Below are positions 33,898-42,570 of a stretch of DNA of 64,000 nucleotides, piece by piece. Position 1 is the stretch's first letter; every line of letters starts with the position of its first letter. The stretch spans positions 1 through 64,000 of the forward strand of contig JAJCYM010000048.1 of NCBI GenBank assembly GCA_029262895.1, read 5' to 3'. The notes beneath the pieces were generated by a model. It searched no databases and was not told where the DNA came from. It saw only the letters and a list, made by a program, of their open reading frames with translations. Source of the DNA: Roseivirga sp. GTDB lineage: Bacteria > Bacteroidota > Bacteroidia > Cytophagales > Cyclobacteriaceae. The translations under genes were made by a program, and so were the position numbers.

Positions 33898-36234
33898 TTA
33901 AAAATTGAAATCCAATAGTGCTCTGGCGTTCTTCCTGAGTTTCATTCTGTTAAAAAGGGTTATCAATGCTGTTTGTATGAGCAAGATTATGAAAGTTGCA
34001 AGACCGATACCCATCCAATCAATTGATGACGGGATATCATGATAAATCACTGTTTGACCAAAAACTCTACACAAACTTGAGGTAAGAGGGATTGCAACCA
34101 GTACGCCAAGCGCTATGGAAAACAGATTTACTAACATGAATTCTTTTTGAAACAGACTTGAAACCTTACGGAATGATGAGCCAATTGATTTCAACACCCC
34201 AATCTCTCTTGTCCTCTCCTGAATTGTTAAATTCAATACGATGAGCAGGCTCAGAAAGCCGATTAAGATGGTAAATAATCCGATTGATTTAATGATCACA
34301 TAAGTCGGTTCCAAATGCCCTTCCAAAGAGGCAAGCCTTAGATCAACATTCATTGTACCAGCCACATCTATACCATTGTCCAGCAATTTATCATCAATTT
34401 GATCACTTGCCTGGTATGACGGCACGGTCTTATCAATCATAAAGGCAAGCGCGTTGAAACTATCAGGCTCATTGTCAAACACAAAAAAAGGTGAACCAAT
34501 GGCAGCCATATCCTTGAATATTCCAGCATATCGATAGGTCTTTTTCTCACCAGATGCCAACGTAAATTCCACTTCCATTCCGAAATCTGTTTCTCTGAAT
34601 TCATCCTTTATACCTTCTCCGCTTATGTAAAAACAATCTGCGCAATTAGCATCCAACTCACCTTCCAAAACAAAAGACTCCTCAATTACATGGTCAGGAG
34701 AAAGCCTTCTCATTACACGAGTTTCGGTAAAAGCTGCATTGGGTGGACGATAGGTCACCCGAACGTCTTTCATTGGGGCAATTTGTTCAACAAAAGGCAG
34801 GTCATTTAAATAATCGACTTCCTTTATCTTCATCTCATTGGCAAATCGCATGCGAATAGCGTATTTGGTTTCCTCTCCAAAGCGCTCCATTTCACTATGA
34901 ATCGAATACTCAAAGTTGGCCCCGGTGAAGTAGAGTCCAATTCCCACTGCGGTCAAGGCAACTATTAGGGCGGTTCTTGCACTGTTGCGAAAGAGATTGT
35001 TAACTCCGTATCTCTTTTCAACACCAGAGATAAGATTCTGAAACGCTCTGAATATAGCTTTCCCAGGAATGTAGAAGGTCTTATTCATGGCCTCATGAAC
35101 AGTGGTTCTTGATGCTTTAAAAAGAGGAATTGCGCCAACGAAAAAAGGTATAATCAACCCAATCAAAACTACCAGAATATGGTAGGGAACGGGAAGTATA
35201 GTCTCAACCGTCTGAAAATTCTGCACATAGGCAATAATGCCATTGAATTGCTTAGCTGTTTGATAACCGAGTGGCATACCAATGGCCATACCCAATAAAA
35301 TAATCATCAAAAGTACTACGCAGTAGCCATAGAAGATTTTCCGGGTAGAGGCCCCAATTGCTTTCATTACTCCAACTTCACTCACTTGAGGCAATATCCA
35401 GGTCAAGAGAATTAATGATAGAAGCACCACCCCCATTCCTGAGATAATCAGACCAGTACTCTCTTGAAGAAATGAGATACCATCCACTATATTCTGATGC
35501 ATGTGTTTTCCAGGCTCTGGAATATTGACATAGACAATCTCACTTCCGGCAGACTCGGCAATCAAAGCCAGGTTCCTTGACACCTTCTGTAGCTCACCCT
35601 TGTCCATACTAACATCAGTATCTACCAAAAACCTCCTTCTACCCGGCTTTAGATAGGGTTCTATCATCTTAATTGAAGTTATCTGTGCGTAGACCGCTCT
35701 TTCCATTCTGGCAGGAGCAAGTCTTGGATCATGGCTAATTCCCGACTTCTTCCAGATTACACTCTTATCTCCATCAAATTGAATTTCAAGACTGTCCAGG
35801 TTGTCATCTAAGAAAGTATTTGCATTAACTTCAATCAATAAGGCCCCTTCTTTTTGCTCCGGCATTTCAAGCACTTTAAAGACATCCATTCGCATGTTGT
35901 CAATGTCTTCCACAGCAAAAAGTTGCAACTGCATCCAGTGTCCTTCAGCAGCCTTTACCCTGCCACCTACAATTTCTCGCCTTTCCAGATCCACCACGTG
36001 TTCGGCATTTAAGAACAATTCTTCAAGCCCGGGTTTATAGTCATCCACCAAAATCTCAAAGTCGGCAGGAAGCGTTGTGGCGAAGTTGATCTCGAAATCT
36101 CTTTCCGCCATTAAATAACTGTAGACCATGGTGCTTATACCCCAGGCCGACAGGCAAGCTGCCACCAAACATAGCACAAGCTTTCCCTTAGCCTGCCAAA
36201 AATCCCTGATCAGTTTATTAACTATTACCCTCAT
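33898..36234 (-). CDS. FtsX/MacB-type ABC transporter permease
   Basis: A 778-residue permease with two FtsX domains, eight membrane helices and two large extracytoplasmic domains. Helices are at about residues 20-40, 255-280, 305-330, 350-375, 420-440, 640-665, 690-715 and 735-760. The SEVGVMKAIGASTRKIFY and REIGVLKSIGSSFRKVSSLF pieces, each followed by a helix, are the coupling-helix signatures of FtsX-type permeases. It overlaps the ATPase gene by four bases (ATGA) so the two are translated together. Function in lipoprotein trafficking or peptide export is inferred from the family. Confidence 0.92.
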   Translation of the reverse strand: MRVIVNKLIRDFWQAKGKLVLCLVAACLSAWGISTMVYSYLMAERDFEINFATTLPADFEILVDDYKPGLEELFLNAEHVVDLERREIVGGRVKAAEGHWMQLQLFAVEDIDNMRMDVFKVLEMPEQKEGALLIEVNANTFLDDNLDSLEIQFDGDKSVIWKKSGISHDPRLAPARMERAVYAQITSIKMIEPYLKPGRRRFLVDTDVSMDKGELQKVSRNLALIAESAGSEIVYVNIPEPGKHMHQNIVDGISFLQESTGLIISGMGVVLLSLILLTWILPQVSEVGVMKAIGASTRKIFYGYCVVLLMIILLGMAIGMPLGYQTAKQFNGIIAYVQNFQTVETILPVPYHILVVLIGLIIPFFVGAIPLFKASRTTVHEAMNKTFYIPGKAIFRAFQNLISGVEKRYGVNNLFRNSARTALIVALTAVGIGLYFTGANFEYSIHSEMERFGEETKYAIRMRFANEMKIKEVDYLNDLPFVEQIAPMKDVRVTYRPPNAAFTETRVMRRLSPDHVIEESFVLEGELDANCADCFYISGEGIKDEFRETDFGMEVEFTLASGEKKTYRYAGIFKDMAAIGSPFFVFDNEPDSFNALAFMIDKTVPSYQASDQIDDKLLDNGIDVAGTMNVDLRLASLEGHLEPTYVIIKSIGLFTILIGFLSLLIVLNLTIQERTREIGVLKSIGSSFRKVSSLFQKEFMLVNLFSIALGVLVAIPLTSSLCRVFGQTVIYHDIPSSIDWMGIGLATFIILLIQTALITLFNRMKLRKNARALLDFNF

Positions 36235-36926
36235 ACCGCCATAGCATTTTGAAGCTCAGTTTCATCAGAGAGAACACCATCTCTGATATTAAAGACTCGA
36301 TCGAAATACTTGTCTTTGATATTTGCATGGGTGACAGTTATCAACGTGGTTCCCTGTTCGCTGAGTTTGGCAAACAATTCATCAATTTGAGAACCTGTTT
36401 TACTATCGAGGTTTCCCGTGGGTTCATCAGCAATAATTAATTTTGGATCATTGGCCAGCGCCCTGGCAATAGCCACTCTTTGGCGCTCACCTCCAGACAA
36501 CTCACTCGGGAACTTCTTCATTTTCGCATCCAACCCAACTTGTTCCAAATACAACTCTGCCCTTAGTTTTCGCTCTGTCTTCGGTACCTTGTTAACCAGG
36601 CTCATTGCGAACAGCACATTATCCAAGGCCGACAGTGTAGAAAGCAACTGATAAAACTGAAAGACGATTCCAATATTTCGCCCCCTCCAAAGTGCCAATT
36701 CGTTCTCCTTCAGCGTGTTCAAATCCTGCCCAAAAACAAAGACGCTACCTGAAGTGGGCCGATCAATACCGGAAATCACGTTGAGCAGAGTGGATTTTCC
36801 ACTACCCGATTTGCCCACGATCACAACATTTTCCCCTTGTTGAATTTGCAAATCCGTCCCTTTCAAGGCGTGTACATCACCCGCCAAACTCGAATAGACC
36901 TTTTCGATTTGTTCGAGAATAATCAT
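36231..36926 (-). CDS. LolD/MacB-like ABC transporter ATP-binding protein
   Basis: A 231-residue ATPase subunit. Walker A is GKSGSGKS (residues 38-45), the Q-loop follows FQFYQLL, the signature is LSGGERQRVAIARAL, Walker B and D-loop are LIIADEPTGNLDS, and the H-loop lies in ITVTHAN. The sequence is of the LolD/MacB type that works with FtsX-like permeases. It overlaps both neighbours by four bases and is the middle gene of a coupled three-gene unit. Confidence 0.95.
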   Translation of the reverse strand: MIILEQIEKVYSSLAGDVHALKGTDLQIQQGENVVIVGKSGSGKSTLLNVISGIDRPTSGSVFVFGQDLNTLKENELALWRGRNIGIVFQFYQLLSTLSALDNVLFAMSLVNKVPKTERKLRAELYLEQVGLDAKMKKFPSELSGGERQRVAIARALANDPKLIIADEPTGNLDSKTGSQIDELFAKLSEQGTTLITVTHANIKDKYFDRVFNIRDGVLSDETELQNAMAV

Positions 36927-37423
36927 TTCATGTACTCTTTTAAGGCCTGAAAAAAGGCTGCACGATCAGAACCAAAGTCTTCCATTGAGTCGAGCGCATT
37001 CTTCTTCTTAGAAATTATGGCAATCGCATAACCTTTATTTCCTAAAACTGTTTGTACATCACTGTCCAAATCAAGTAAAATGGTAAAATGGTCCTTCCCA
37101 TATCTCGCCTTAAAAGCATCCTGAAGATGACTTTTCTTTGAGTCTTTGGACATGTTGTTCATCATCTCCTTGAACCCTCCTATGAATTGAACATTAGTAT
37201 TGATCTTTTTCCCCTTGTGTTTGTCATATACTTTTCCAAAAGGGTTGTCCCCACCAGGGACAAAAACGATTACTAATTCATCTTTTACGTCATCAGCATC
37301 ATATGATTTATTAAACTGATCATACAAGCCATTCATTTTATCCAGGACATTTGAAGCACTATTTTGGGCACTCAACGATACCGTTAGGGCCATACACATA
37401 GCTAATAAGACATGCTTTTTCAT
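36923..37423 (-). CDS. Exported protein of unknown function coupled to the ABC transporter
   Basis: A 166-residue protein with a signal peptide (residues 1-19, ending SLSAQ). After a short helix it has alternating strands and helices: ELVIVFVPGGDNPFG, VQFIGGFKEMM, HFTILLDLDSDVQTVLG, then GYAIAIISKKKN. The pattern resembles a thioredoxin or redoxin fold but the CxxC or CxxT motif is missing and the only cysteine is in the leader; the comparison is weak. Its stop overlaps the ATPase start by four bases (ATGA), so it is translated as the first gene of the ABC unit. Confidence 0.75.
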   Translation of the reverse strand: MKKHVLLAMCMALTVSLSAQNSASNVLDKMNGLYDQFNKSYDADDVKDELVIVFVPGGDNPFGKVYDKHKGKKINTNVQFIGGFKEMMNNMSKDSKKSHLQDAFKARYGKDHFTILLDLDSDVQTVLGNKGYAIAIISKKKNALDSMEDFGSDRAAFFQALKEYMK

Positions 37424-37625
37424 TGTTGTTTGATTAAAGTTTAGTTTTCAATTCTTTTCGGTATACCCCAATCTAAGCAGTTGGTTCAGGCCTTATTTTG
37501 ATTTGATGCAGAGGTCTGTTTTCTTGATATGTTAACCCAGGAATGCGCTATGAAAGATGGACGAAAATCCACGTTGAAAACTGCAAATCTGGAGGATAGT
37601 AAAAAAACGCAGCTATTTTTAGTGC

Positions 37626-38684
37626 ATGAAGTCAGCACCACTCTATCGAAGACAGCTCAAATTATTGCTTATAGTCTGGGCAATAATCTGCGGCCTTCTT
37701 GGTCTGCAATTGTTGACAACAGAAATATTCGAACCTGAAGTCTACAACCTAGCCAACTTGATAATACCGCCCTCAATCCGCTTTATCGTGGGAGGTGTTA
37801 TTATCATAATATTTGTCATTCCCATTTATAATTTCCTAAAATCCCTACCCAAGTTTTGGGTGAAAATTCTTGGGTTAATAGTTGCCGGTCTCATCGCCAG
37901 CATTATGATCTCGTTCTTGAATCGATCGGCCAATGCATTTATTGCCGGAGTGCTGGACTTTGAGAGTATTTGGAAAGATACACGTCAGGAGATCATTTTT
38001 GGACTCTATCACAACGTCACCTACTTCCTGGTATTTATTTCAGTACTGTTCGCCATAGACTATTTTCAAGCCAAGATTGAAGCCATAAAAAAAGAAAAGC
38101 AGATGGCCCAGGAACTAACCGAAACCAAGCTTTCTATTTTACAAAATCAACTCCAGCCCCACTTTCTGTTTAACGCTCTTAATGGCATTTCGTCTGTTAT
38201 GGATGAGGGAAAGGACGCTGCTCAGGATATGGTTGCCGATTTGAGTGACTTATTACGGAATTCTCTCGATACTGATTTTAGTGAAAAGATAACTCTTGGT
38301 GAAGAACTGAAAATCCTGGATTCCTATCTCAATATTGAGCAAAAGAGGTTTGAAAATCAGTTGGTTATTCAAAGAAAATTTGACGATGCTGTACTTAATA
38401 CACAGGTCCCTCCTTTCCTCCTTCAACCTTTAGTTGAAAATGCTATTAAACATGGCTACAAGGAGGGCGTTGAATCCATCGAAGTAAGAATTAGTGGAGT
38501 CAAGGAAGACGGTCAGCTCGTGATTTTAGTCATAAATAATGGTCGGAGTCTGAATAATACAGACCCTGGAATTGGTCTTAATAATTTGTCTGAAAGGCTC
38601 AAAAACAGTTTTGGAAACGAGGCGTCCTTCAGCCTTGAGCAAGATGGCGATTGGGTGGTCAATAAAATTGGAATCCCGCTATGA
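37626..38684 (+). CDS. LytS-type sensor histidine kinase
   Basis: A 352-residue kinase of the LytS/YpdA type. The N-terminal half has four helices (about residues 10-30, 48-66, 75-96 and 125-145), then a short coiled coil (about 150-170). The His_kinase domain has LQNQLQPHFLFNALN with the phosphorylated His179, and the ATP-binding domain contains the N-box FLLQPLVENAIKHG and G-box GIGLNNLSERL. Expected to phosphorylate the next gene product. The two overlap by four bases and face the ABC unit. Confidence 0.94.
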   Translation: MKSAPLYRRQLKLLLIVWAIICGLLGLQLLTTEIFEPEVYNLANLIIPPSIRFIVGGVIIIIFVIPIYNFLKSLPKFWVKILGLIVAGLIASIMISFLNRSANAFIAGVLDFESIWKDTRQEIIFGLYHNVTYFLVFISVLFAIDYFQAKIEAIKKEKQMAQELTETKLSILQNQLQPHFLFNALNGISSVMDEGKDAAQDMVADLSDLLRNSLDTDFSEKITLGEELKILDSYLNIEQKRFENQLVIQRKFDDAVLNTQVPPFLLQPLVENAIKHGYKEGVESIEVRISGVKEDGQLVILVINNGRSLNNTDPGIGLNNLSERLKNSFGNEASFSLEQDGDWVVNKIGIPL

Positions 38685-39409
38685 AGACCATACGAACATT
38701 GATTATTGATGACGAAGCTCCTGCGAGAAGTCGATTGAGAAATTTGCTCAAACCCGATCAAAGATGTGCTATTGTGGGGGAAGCTGAAAACGGAGTTACG
38801 GCTATTGACCTAATCCGCAAAACAAAACCTGACCTGCTACTTTTAGATATCGAATTGAAGGATATGACTGGTTTTGATGTACTCAAAAAGGTGGGAAATC
38901 ATTTTGAGGGCACAATCATATTCATCACCGCTTATGACGAGTTTGCCATTAGTGCCTTCGAGGCCAATGCTATTGACTATCTGTTAAAACCCTTTAAAGC
39001 CACACGTTTTGAAGAGTCTATCGAAAGAGCTATTCAAAATATTAATAAAAATCACCAACCATCATTGGACGACCTTGTAAAACTCTTAGATCAAAAGGTT
39101 GGGCATCAAAATTTCATAAGAATCCCGGAAGGCAAGGTCATCCATCACCTTGACCCGGAGCATCTGATCTATGTGCAATCAGAGGGCTATTATTGCAATT
39201 TTTACTCCGGAGAAAAACCAAAAGTCATCCGCATCTCTCTTACTCAAACCGATGAAGTGTTACCATCTCATTTTTTGAGAATTAACAGGTCAATAATTAT
39301 CAACCGCAATAAAATTTCAGCAACACGCAAATTCAAAAAGAGCGTCTCGGTAAAAATGATTTCTGGAGAAGAATTTTCAGCCGTACTCCATCAGGATCAA
39401 TTAGCTTGA
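38681..39409 (+). CDS. LytTR-type response regulator
   Basis: A 242-residue regulator. The receiver domain (residues 1-115) has the acidic pair D10-D11 and the phosphoacceptor Asp56 in LLLLDIELKD, plus the conserved Lys in LLKPF. The LytTR domain (about 140-240) shows LIYVQSEGYYCNFYSG and FLRINRSIIINRNKISA. It overlaps the kinase gene by four bases. A remnant related to its receiver domain is found at 33764-33838 on the far side of the ABC unit. A hairpin overlaps its stop codon. Confidence 0.95.
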   Translation: MKTIRTLIIDDEAPARSRLRNLLKPDQRCAIVGEAENGVTAIDLIRKTKPDLLLLDIELKDMTGFDVLKKVGNHFEGTIIFITAYDEFAISAFEANAIDYLLKPFKATRFEESIERAIQNINKNHQPSLDDLVKLLDQKVGHQNFIRIPEGKVIHHLDPEHLIYVQSEGYYCNFYSGEKPKVIRISLTQTDEVLPSHFLRINRSIIINRNKISATRKFKKSVSVKMISGEEFSAVLHQDQLA

Positions 39410-39430
39410 AATAAGATACAATCTTATTTC
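39408..39430 (+). terminator. Hairpin overlapping the stop codon of the LytTR regulator
   Basis: GAAATAAGAT and ATCTTATTTC form a perfect 10-base-pair stem around a three-base ACA loop. The left arm begins in the TGA stop codon of the LytTR gene. No T-run follows (ATTGG), so it may be a weak terminator, an mRNA-protecting hairpin or a protein-binding site. Confidence 0.45.
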
Positions 39431-39564
39431 ATTGGTAAACACTTGATCTTCAAGTATCCAAAATTCCTTTATCGAAGAAGGGAGGAAGGATTAACCATCC
39501 ATAAAATCACCAATGTCCAATTCTAAATCCTCACTATCTTAGGGGTTCTTAAACCAATACAATT

Positions 39565-42312
39565 ATGAAGGCCAGAATCATCACTCTCCTATTGCTCATT
39601 TCCATTTCCGCATTCGGACAAAAGAAAATTCTCGATCACCCTGATTTCGACATTTGGAACACCATCCAAAGTCCACGAATCTCCAGAAGTGGTGATTTTA
39701 TTATCTACTCCTTAGAGAAAGGAGAAACAGATAATTTCCTCAAAATCAAGGATAGCCAAGGAAGCAGTATCCTGGGATATGATCGAAGTGAAGGTGGGCG
39801 TTTTACCTATGATTCTGACTTTGCTCTTTTTACCATCAAAGCATGGAACGAAGACCTTCTTGAAATGAAACGAAACAAGGTGGCCAAGAGCAAAATGCCT
39901 AAAGATACTCTTGGTATTTATGACCTCCGCTCGAAGTCATTGACCAAAATCGCCCATGTAAAGGGCTATAAACTTCCTGCGAAATGGGGTGGTTATGTGG
40001 CCTATCAGCTTGAGACAATCAATACCAAGAAGAAAGGAAAGAAGACAAGTGCGAAAAATGGCTACCACGTGGTATTACGAAACCTTGGAAACGGAAGCCA
40101 GGACACGCTCAAGTATGTGACGAGTTATTTATTCGCTGAAGAAGGTAAACGCCTGGTCTATGTAACCACTGGTGAGGACAGCACATCAACAGGTGGAGTT
40201 TTTGTAAAAAATCTTGAAAACAGTCAAACCACTCCTGTTTTTACTGCTGACAAAGGAAAGTTTATGAAACTAAGCATCAGCGCATCAGGAGAAAAGTTGG
40301 GCTTTGTGGCCGATCTGGATACTACAGAGGCCTTGGTTCGACCCAATGCGCTTTATAGTTGGGCTGAAGGTATGAGCTCCGCTCAAAAACTAGTTGATGC
40401 GGAATCCGCACCTTCCGGTTATCGAGTCTCCAAAGATGGCAATCTTTCCTTCTCAGAGGATGAGACCAAGATGTATTTCGGGCTGGCCACTCCACCTATC
40501 CTTAAAGATACTTCCTTGCTTGAAGAAGAAATTGTCAATGTAGAAGTGTGGACTTATGATGAACCAACCTTGTATACTGTGCAAGAGCTACAGGCTCCCA
40601 ATGAAAGAAGAAGATCATATTTAACCGCTATTCACCTCAATAACAACAATAAACTTGTTCAGTTGGCAACTAAGGAATATCCTCAAGTTTCACTAGGGAA
40701 CGAAGGCAATTCACAACATGCTCTAATCAGCACCTCGGCACCCTATGACTTGGAGCGGCAATGGGAAGGGGCTACTAAAAGAGACTATTCGATAATCAAT
40801 ACCGAAACCGGGGAAATCAAAAAAGCATTGACCAGAATTCGGGGACAAGTAAGGTTAAGCCCTGAGGGCAAATATGCTTTTGGCTATGATGCCATTGATA
40901 GCGCATGGTTTGCTCACAATGTAGAATCAGGAATTACTACCAAACTCACTAAAGGCAAAGTCTTTTATAACGAGTTAAATGATTCTCCGAATCATCCCGG
41001 CTCGTACGGCTCAGCGGGTTGGACTAAGGATGACAAAGCGCTATTAATCTACGATCGCTACGATATCTGGGAATTTAACCCTGACAATGGTCAGAGTACT
41101 CGCATTACAAAAGGAAGAGAGAACAAAATCGCCTATCGCTATATCCGTTTAGACGATGAAGAACGATCTATAGACAACAAAGGCAGCTGGTTGGTTTCAT
41201 CATTTAACGATGACAATAAACACGCTGGGTTTTATCAGCTGAATCGCAGAAACAACAGACTTGAGTTACGTGCCATCGGGCCTTATCGCTATGGTCGACC
41301 AATCAAGGCTCAGGACGATGGCCATCTGATGTTCACAAGGGAGTCGTTCACTGAATTTCCCAATATTCACTATACCGACCTTAAGTTTGGAAATACCACC
41401 CAAATCTCGGATGCCAACCCTCAGCAAAGCGAATACAACTGGGGAACTGGTGAGCTCTATCATTGGACCTCATTAGATGGAATAGAATTAACCGGAATGC
41501 TCTACAAACCTGAGAATTTCGATCCAAACAAGAAGTACCCCATGATTGTGAATTTCTACGAGAAGAGTTCCAATGGCATTTATGGACACCGGGCTCCCTC
41601 AGCGGGAAGATCAACCATTAACTATAGTTTTTACCTAAGCAGAGGTTATATCATCTTCAATCCTGATGTCCATTATCGCATTGGGTATCCGGGAGAAAGC
41701 GCCTATAACTGTGTAGTTCCGGGAGTCACTTCATTAATCGAAAAGGGTTTTGTTGATAAAGACAATATCGGGGTGCAAGGGCATAGCTGGGGAGGTTATC
41801 AGATCGCTTATCTGGTTACTCGTACTGATATATTTAAAGCAGCAGAGGCTGGAGCCGTAGTTCCAAATATGATCTCCGCCTATGGCGGGATTCGATGGTG
41901 GTCTGGTTTGGTGCGTCAGTTCCAGTATGAGCATACACAAAGTAGAATTGGTGGCACCCCCTGGGAGTATCCGGCCCGCTATGTTGAGAACTCACCAATT
42001 TTTAATATTGATAAAATCAATACTCCCCTATTAATCATGCACAATGATGAGGATGGTCATGTGCCTTGGTACCAGGGAATCGAGTTTTTCACAGCACTGA
42101 GAAGATTGCAGAAGCCAAGTTGGTTCCTCAACTACAACGGTGAACCTCACTGGCCCCTAAAGCGTCAAAACCGTAAGGACTTTAATGTACGCATGGCACA
42201 ATTCTTTGATCATTACTTAAAAGGCGCTCCTAAACCGGTTTGGATGGTCAGAGGAGTTCCGGCTATTGAAAAAGGAATTAATCAGGGATTGGAGTTGACA
42301 GGGAATAAGTAG
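39565..42312 (+). CDS. Secreted S9 family (prolyl oligopeptidase type) peptidase
   Basis: A 915-residue protein with a signal peptide (residues 1-19, ending ISAFGQ). The N-terminal two thirds form a seven-bladed propeller (repeats such as GDFIIYSLEKGE, YDLRSKSLTKI, STGGVFVKNLEN, DIWEFNPDNGQS). The catalytic alpha/beta-hydrolase domain (from about residue 640) has the nucleophile Ser741 in GHSWGG, the Asp in MHNDEDGHVPW (Asp828 or Asp830) and His862 in EPHWPL. It cleaves short peptides, probably outside the cytoplasm. The intact triad suggests an active enzyme. No T9SS domain is seen. Confidence 0.94.
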   Translation: MKARIITLLLLISISAFGQKKILDHPDFDIWNTIQSPRISRSGDFIIYSLEKGETDNFLKIKDSQGSSILGYDRSEGGRFTYDSDFALFTIKAWNEDLLEMKRNKVAKSKMPKDTLGIYDLRSKSLTKIAHVKGYKLPAKWGGYVAYQLETINTKKKGKKTSAKNGYHVVLRNLGNGSQDTLKYVTSYLFAEEGKRLVYVTTGEDSTSTGGVFVKNLENSQTTPVFTADKGKFMKLSISASGEKLGFVADLDTTEALVRPNALYSWAEGMSSAQKLVDAESAPSGYRVSKDGNLSFSEDETKMYFGLATPPILKDTSLLEEEIVNVEVWTYDEPTLYTVQELQAPNERRRSYLTAIHLNNNNKLVQLATKEYPQVSLGNEGNSQHALISTSAPYDLERQWEGATKRDYSIINTETGEIKKALTRIRGQVRLSPEGKYAFGYDAIDSAWFAHNVESGITTKLTKGKVFYNELNDSPNHPGSYGSAGWTKDDKALLIYDRYDIWEFNPDNGQSTRITKGRENKIAYRYIRLDDEERSIDNKGSWLVSSFNDDNKHAGFYQLNRRNNRLELRAIGPYRYGRPIKAQDDGHLMFTRESFTEFPNIHYTDLKFGNTTQISDANPQQSEYNWGTGELYHWTSLDGIELTGMLYKPENFDPNKKYPMIVNFYEKSSNGIYGHRAPSAGRSTINYSFYLSRGYIIFNPDVHYRIGYPGESAYNCVVPGVTSLIEKGFVDKDNIGVQGHSWGGYQIAYLVTRTDIFKAAEAGAVVPNMISAYGGIRWWSGLVRQFQYEHTQSRIGGTPWEYPARYVENSPIFNIDKINTPLLIMHNDEDGHVPWYQGIEFFTALRRLQKPSWFLNYNGEPHWPLKRQNRKDFNVRMAQFFDHYLKGAPKPVWMVRGVPAIEKGINQGLELTGNK

Positions 42313-42363
42313 ATAGGGTTACTAAAAAGGCCCTTTAGGCCTGGATTAGTAGTATTTATCTTA

Positions 42364-42463
42364 CAGACTCATTCGGTCTTTCCAAAAAGGAAGACGCTCA
42401 GAGTGACGCCACTTCTTAAGTGTCATTCTGATGCTGAGGTACGAAGTAGAAAGAATCTGTCTG
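42364..42463. repeat. Large imperfect inverted repeat, interspersed-repeat-like
   Basis: The left arm (42364-42417) and right arm (42418-42463) are imperfect reverse complements about a CTTAAG centre: CAGAC, ATTC, CTTTC, CTCAG and AGTGAC elements on the left face CAGAC, ATTC, CTTTC, CTCAG and AATGAC read on the opposite strand of the right arm. The right arm includes TGTCATTCTGATGCTGAGG and AAGAATCTGTCTG, which resemble small interspersed repeats known from many Bacteroidota genomes. No ORF is inside. It separates the S9 peptidase gene from the DUF3857 gene. Confidence 0.65.
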
Positions 42464-42570
42464 TTTGAAAACAAAAGTGCGGTACACTCTAATAATCCTC
42501 ACCAAGGGTAAAAGCATGTTATAACAGTTATTTCTTTTGTAGTATTGATATTGTTTTAAAATCATCCTTA

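Noticed and set aside
33898-37423. Idea that the ABC unit is a bacitracin- or antibiotic-type BceAB efflux system
   Set aside because: The permease has two FtsX domains in a MacB/LolC-like layout and the regulator is LytTR, not the OmpR type with BceS kinase, so the evidence is insufficient for that assignment.
37529-37738. 70-residue plus-strand ORF before the histidine kinase
   Set aside because: It overlaps the kinase start in another frame, has no recognisable features and looks like chance.
42318-42345. AGGCC/GGCCT hairpin after the S9 gene
   Set aside because: The stem is only five pairs and lacks a T-tail on the plus strand, so I do not call a terminator.
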